Shown here one piece after another: positions 60,459 through 64,000 of a stretch of DNA of 64,000 nt (its first letter is position 1; each line of letters begins with the position of its first letter). The DNA is from Scandinavium sp036409475 (GTDB lineage: Bacteria; Pseudomonadota; Gammaproteobacteria; Enterobacterales; Enterobacteriaceae), in assembly GCF_036409475.1 (NCBI RefSeq), contig NZ_JAYRCK010000002.1, positions 261,074 to 325,073 of the forward strand. The letters run 5' to 3'. A program made the translations under genes and the position numbers. The notes below the pieces were generated by a model. That model saw only the letters and a list, made by a program, of their open reading frames with translations, was not told the DNA's origin and did no database searches.

Positions 60459-63400
60459 ATGACAATAACGGTATCGATAAAAAATGATTCAAGCTTTACA
60501 AATGGTGATGGAGTCGTTCACACATGGTTAGTTCTAGATGACGGTAAAGGTAAGGGGACAAATTTCGGGTTTACGCCCCAAAAGGGAAGTGGCTATTTTA
60601 ACGTAGAGGGAGTGTTAGATAAAGATGGGTATCTTGAAACCAGAAACTTCTCTCAAAGTTTGACTATTGAAATATCAGTTGAGCAATATAATGAAATATC
60701 TAATTCTATTGATGTGTTCTCGAGTAATATACCGATGTACGACCTGATTCCTGATGGCAATGGTGGTAGCGACTTTAACTGTACAACTGCCGTAGATTTC
60801 ATTCTTAAGAGTGCGGGTATTGATATATTAGATGGTGTACAGTCCCCCTTCGGTGTGGCGGGAAGAATTGATTCATTGGCTTTTTCACACAGTAGCAATT
60901 ACGATGATTTTCCTATCGTTGATATTACAGCAAGTTTTAATACTTTTGAGTCTGCAATTGATACTTCTATGGGGTTTATTGATTTAGGACCAGTTGAAAA
61001 TATATTAGATGTGAAAGACGCCATCGATTTCATTGCTTCTGAAGTCTATAATTACTGTGAACAAGTCTTTTCAGGTATTGATGAAACGGCAAGTGAGTCT
61101 GCTCAGGCGTTCAAAGATATTTTCCTGGACGCTACTCAACTATGGCTTGATGTTACCATGCAGAATATGGATAACGCTGTCGATGCCCTGGATAATTTGG
61201 GTGAATCAAGTAGTAGTTGGATTAGCGAACTTTTTGATTATTTCCGTGGTGGCATGGGAGTCATTGCCAGCGGTATGGCGAACCTTGCCAATGGCGGAAC
61301 GATACCGCTGTCAGCGGCAGGAAGCTTTCCCTTCCCTCCCGGGGTTATGTATCCGGGCATGATGTTTCCCGGCTTCGCTCTCCCGGGGTTTGGACCGAGT
61401 ATGGACGGCGCTGAAAAAGCCATTGTAGACCCAATTATTATCGATCTTGACGGTGATGGTATCGAAACGCTGTCAGTCAACAACACTATCTTTTTCGATC
61501 ATGATGGCAATCAGTTCGCCGAAAATACAGGTTGGGTCGGTGGGGATGATGGTCTCCTTGTGATGGATCTGGATGGAAATGGTTTGATCGATACGGGTAA
61601 AGAGCTTTTCGGAGACAATACCGAACTACAAACTGGAATGCTTGCCAGCAATGGTTTTGAGGCTCTGAAGGATAAAGACAGTAATGGTGATGGTATTATC
61701 AATAGCCATGATGCTGCGTGGAAAGAATTACAAGTTTGGCAGGATAGAAATAGTAATGCACGGGTTGATAGTGGCGAGCTTTACTCTCTTGATGCACTTG
61801 GGATTATCGCCATTAATACCAGTTTTAAAGACTCTTCTTTTATTGATGAACAAGGAAATGCGCATCGACAGACAGGCAGCGTCATTTTTAATGATGGTGC
61901 AACCAATGCAATGGCTGATGTATGGTTTGACCATGACAAAGGGTTCTCTCGTTACATTGGTGATATCAATGTAAGCGATGCTGTTCGCGAGTTGCCTTTT
62001 ATTCGTGGTTTCGGGAACATGCCTGATTTACATATTGCGATGAGCAAGGATGATTCACTTAAAACACTCATTGAGCAATATAGGTCAGACCCTGACCTGG
62101 CACGTGCTTCTGGACTCATTGATACCATCATGTTTTGTTGGGCCGGAGCAAGTAATCTGGATACCAGTAGCCGTGGTGTAAATATCAATGCTCGAGTGCT
62201 TGCAGTTATTGAGGCTGCAACAGGTGATGGTTTTGTCAGTCTTCAGGATAAAACCACAAATCCTAATAGCAATGCAGCCAAACTTATCGAAGAGGAATAT
62301 ACAAAATTTGCCAATTATATAGAATCACAGTTATTGGCTCAGACCCTGTATGCCGAAGAATTCTCACATATTCGCATTGGGCTTAATAGTGATAGGTCCG
62401 AATTTGTTTTTGACTTCACGGATCTTAACAATTACTTGAATGTAATGAAAGAAAATGATGTTATTAACTATGTGAAGCTAAGTGATGTAATATTTGGTTG
62501 GCTAGAATACATGCCTTCCTATCGAAATGAATGTGATATTTCGTTTATGATGTCAGATACTAGTTTTATCGGTGGGAGAGGGATTGATACATTAAATGGA
62601 AAAAGTACCAATGATTTTATTTGGGGCAAAGGTGGAGACGATCGATTAGATGGCGGGGCAGGATCTGATATTTACTTATTTAGTCAAGGTGATGGTCAGG
62701 ACCGGGTGGCTGATACTGGCAGGAACGCGGTAAATACCCTTGTTTTCGAAGGGGCCGACCTCACTCAGGCGTTGATAGAGAAATCAGGAAACGACCTGCT
62801 TATTCACGCATGGGGGGGCAGCGACACGCTTACACTCCCTGGCTACTTCACTTCAGAGATAAATCGTCAATTCGATATGGTCTTTGGCGACACCACGCTG
62901 ACGGTCAGCGACCTGGCAGGGATGGGATTCCCGGTTTACGGCAATGAAAGCAACAACAGCCTCAGCGGCTGGAATAACGATGACACGCTTGTGGGTTATG
63001 GCGGGAATGACACGCTGAGCGGCGGGGAAGGTAGCGACAGATATATTTTTCGCATCGGCGATGGTCAGGACCGGGTGAGTGATACTGGCAGGAACGCGGT
63101 AAATACCCTCGTATTCGAAGGGGCTGACCTCACTCAGGCGTTGATAGAGAAATCAGGAAACGACCTGCTTATTCACGCATGGGGGGGCAGTGACACGCTT
63201 ACACTCCCCAACTATTTCACTTCAGAGACAAATCGTCAATTCGAGATGATCTTTGGCGACACCACGCTGACGGTCAGCGACCTGGCGGGGATGGCGTTCT
63301 CGGTTTACGGCAATGAAAGCAGCAACAACCTCAGCGGCTGGGATAACGATGACACGCTTTTGGGCTATGACGGGAATGACACGCTGTATGGTGGGAAAGG

Positions 63401-64000
63401 TAATGACAGTCTGGACGGCGGTTCGGGTGATGACAGGCTGAATGGTGAGAGCGGTAATGATATTCTGGACGGCGGTACGGGTAATGACAGTCTGAGCGGC
63501 GGGGACGGTAGCGACAGATATATTTTTCGCATCGGCGATGGTCAGGACCGGGTGAGTGATGTCAGCATGAACTGGGTAAATACCCTCGTATTCGAAGGAG
63601 CCGACCTCACTCAGGCGTTGATAGAGAAATCAGGAAACGACCTGCTTATTCACGCATGGGGGGGCAGCGACACGCTTACACTCCCCAACTATTTCACTTC
63701 AGAGACAAATCGTCAATTCGAGATGATCTTTGGCGACACCACGCTGACGGTCAGCGACCTGGCGGGGATGGGATTCCCGGTTTACGGCAATGAAAGCGAC
63801 GACATCCTCAGTGGCTGGAATAACGATGACACACTTTTGGGTTATGGCGGGAATGACACGCTGAATGGTGGGCGCGGTAACGACGTTCTGGACGGCGGTA
63901 CGGGTAATGACAGTCTGAGCGGCGGGGAAGGTAGCGACAGATATATTTTTCGCATCGGCGATGGTCAGGACCGGGTGAGTGATACTGGCAGGAACGCGGT
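60459..64000 (+). CDS. Giant RTX protein with FrpC-like self-processing module (partial, 3' end outside window)
   Basis: The frame is open from ATG 60459 to the window end (1,180 codons and still open); AGAGAG provides the ribosome site. Residues 1-140 have H21 in VVHTWLVLDDG and an Asn-Cys pair (N107-C108, SDFNCTTAVDFIL), a pattern like permuted papain-fold hydrolases. Residues 324-494 resemble the FrpC self-processing module: D324-P325 at the start, then Ca-binding loops DLDGDGIET, DLDGNGLID, DSNGDGIIN and a DRNSN loop. From residue 705, RTX nonapeptides (GGxGxDxL) alternate with haemolysin-type Ca-binding-related domains in long near-identical repeats. No signal peptide is seen, which fits type I secretion. 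Secretion genes are not in view. Confidence 0.9.
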   Translation, partial: MTITVSIKNDSSFTNGDGVVHTWLVLDDGKGKGTNFGFTPQKGSGYFNVEGVLDKDGYLETRNFSQSLTIEISVEQYNEISNSIDVFSSNIPMYDLIPDGNGGSDFNCTTAVDFILKSAGIDILDGVQSPFGVAGRIDSLAFSHSSNYDDFPIVDITASFNTFESAIDTSMGFIDLGPVENILDVKDAIDFIASEVYNYCEQVFSGIDETASESAQAFKDIFLDATQLWLDVTMQNMDNAVDALDNLGESSSSWISELFDYFRGGMGVIASGMANLANGGTIPLSAAGSFPFPPGVMYPGMMFPGFALPGFGPSMDGAEKAIVDPIIIDLDGDGIETLSVNNTIFFDHDGNQFAENTGWVGGDDGLLVMDLDGNGLIDTGKELFGDNTELQTGMLASNGFEALKDKDSNGDGIINSHDAAWKELQVWQDRNSNARVDSGELYSLDALGIIAINTSFKDSSFIDEQGNAHRQTGSVIFNDGATNAMADVWFDHDKGFSRYIGDINVSDAVRELPFIRGFGNMPDLHIAMSKDDSLKTLIEQYRSDPDLARASGLIDTIMFCWAGASNLDTSSRGVNINARVLAVIEAATGDGFVSLQDKTTNPNSNAAKLIEEEYTKFANYIESQLLAQTLYAEEFSHIRIGLNSDRSEFVFDFTDLNNYLNVMKENDVINYVKLSDVIFGWLEYMPSYRNECDISFMMSDTSFIGGRGIDTLNGKSTNDFIWGKGGDDRLDGGAGSDIYLFSQGDGQDRVADTGRNAVNTLVFEGADLTQALIEKSGNDLLIHAWGGSDTLTLPGYFTSEINRQFDMVFGDTTLTVSDLAGMGFPVYGNESNNSLSGWNNDDTLVGYGGNDTLSGGEGSDRYIFRIGDGQDRVSDTGRNAVNTLVFEGADLTQALIEKSGNDLLIHAWGGSDTLTLPNYFTSETNRQFEMIFGDTTLTVSDLAGMAFSVYGNESSNNLSGWDNDDTLLGYDGNDTLYGGKGNDSLDGGSGDDRLNGESGNDILDGGTGNDSLSGGDGSDRYIFRIGDGQDRVSDVSMNWVNTLVFEGADLTQALIEKSGNDLLIHAWGGSDTLTLPNYFTSETNRQFEMIFGDTTLTVSDLAGMGFPVYGNESDDILSGWNNDDTLLGYGGNDTLNGGRGNDVLDGGTGNDSLSGGEGSDRYIFRIGDGQDRVSDTGRNA
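62691..64000 (+). repeat. Long tandem repeats in the RTX gene
   Basis: The anchor GATGGTCAGGACCGGGTG recurs at 62691, 63060, 63537 and 63960, giving units of 369, 477 and 423 bp (123, 159 and 141 codons). Each unit has a shared core of one Ca-binding-related domain. The length differences are 108 and 54 bp, which equal four and two extra 27-bp nonapeptide units. DNA identity between cores is very high. The array runs past the window edge. Confidence 0.95.

Noticed and set aside
61033..61974. Short frames inside the RTX gene in other reading frames
   Set aside because: The main RTX frame is open across the whole interval and carries all recognisable motifs, so these are shadows.
62691..64000. 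RTX DNA repeats considered as a CRISPR or minisatellite locus
   Set aside because: The repeats stay in one reading frame with period lengths divisible by three and encode GGxGxDxL nonapeptides, so they are coding repeats.

Overview
The window is a chromosomal segment of an Enterobacteriaceae bacterium, most like the Enterobacter/Lelliottia/Citrobacter/Klebsiella side of the family. The backbone order setA-leuDCBA-leuL-leuO-ilvIH-cra-mraZ-dcw cluster-lpxC-secM-secA-mutT-yacG-zapD-coaE-guaC-hofCB-ppdD-nadC-ampDE-aroP-pdhR-aceEF-lpd is that of E. coli near minute 2. The proteins match their E. coli counterparts closely in length and motifs. REP/BIME elements of the enteric type are present. The species cannot be fixed from the sequence alone.

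Backbone (1-41.8 kb and 47.6-56.5 kb). After the tail of the sugar exporter gene setA comes the leucine operon on the minus strand, with a complete leuL attenuator that reads four CTA leucine codons. leuO and ilvIH (acetolactate synthase III) run the other way, then cra. From 11.3 to 28.1 kb lies an unbroken division and cell-wall cluster on the plus strand: mraZ, rsmH, ftsL, ftsI, murE, murF, mraY, murD, ftsW, murG, murC, ddlB, ftsQ, ftsA, ftsZ. A promoter with three MraZ boxes sits in front, and most genes overlap or abut. lpxC, secM (arrest peptide) and secA follow, then mutT, yacG, zapD, coaE, guaC, the type IV pilus genes hofC/hofB/ppdD, nadC and ampDE. The pyruvate dehydrogenase operon has a perfect PdhR operator; its aceF encodes an E2 with two lipoyl domains instead of the three found in E. 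coli.

Accessory insertion 1 (41.8-47.5 kb). Between ampE and aroP, which are neighbours in E. coli, lie two successive transporter-glycosidase pairs: GPH-family symporter plus GH43 glycosidase, twice, all on the minus strand. They probably import and hydrolyse xylo- or arabino-oligosaccharides. No dedicated regulator is present; a CRP-like site lies upstream of the first pair.

Accessory insertion 2 (56.6-64.0 kb). Downstream of lpd lie a small exported protein, a secreted GlcG/HbpS-family protein, a FixJ/LuxR-type response regulator, and its sensor kinase gene, which is broken by a perfect 17-bp tandem duplication. Beyond a gene-free stretch comes an AT-rich module: a small exported protein, then a very large RTX-type gene that starts at 60459 and is still open at the window edge. 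The RTX protein has an N-terminal His...Asn-Cys pattern suggesting a cysteine hydrolase. It then has a FrpC-like self-processing module with the Asp-Pro scissile bond, followed by near-identical long repeats that differ in length by whole RTX nonapeptides. This RTX module is the most interesting part of the window.
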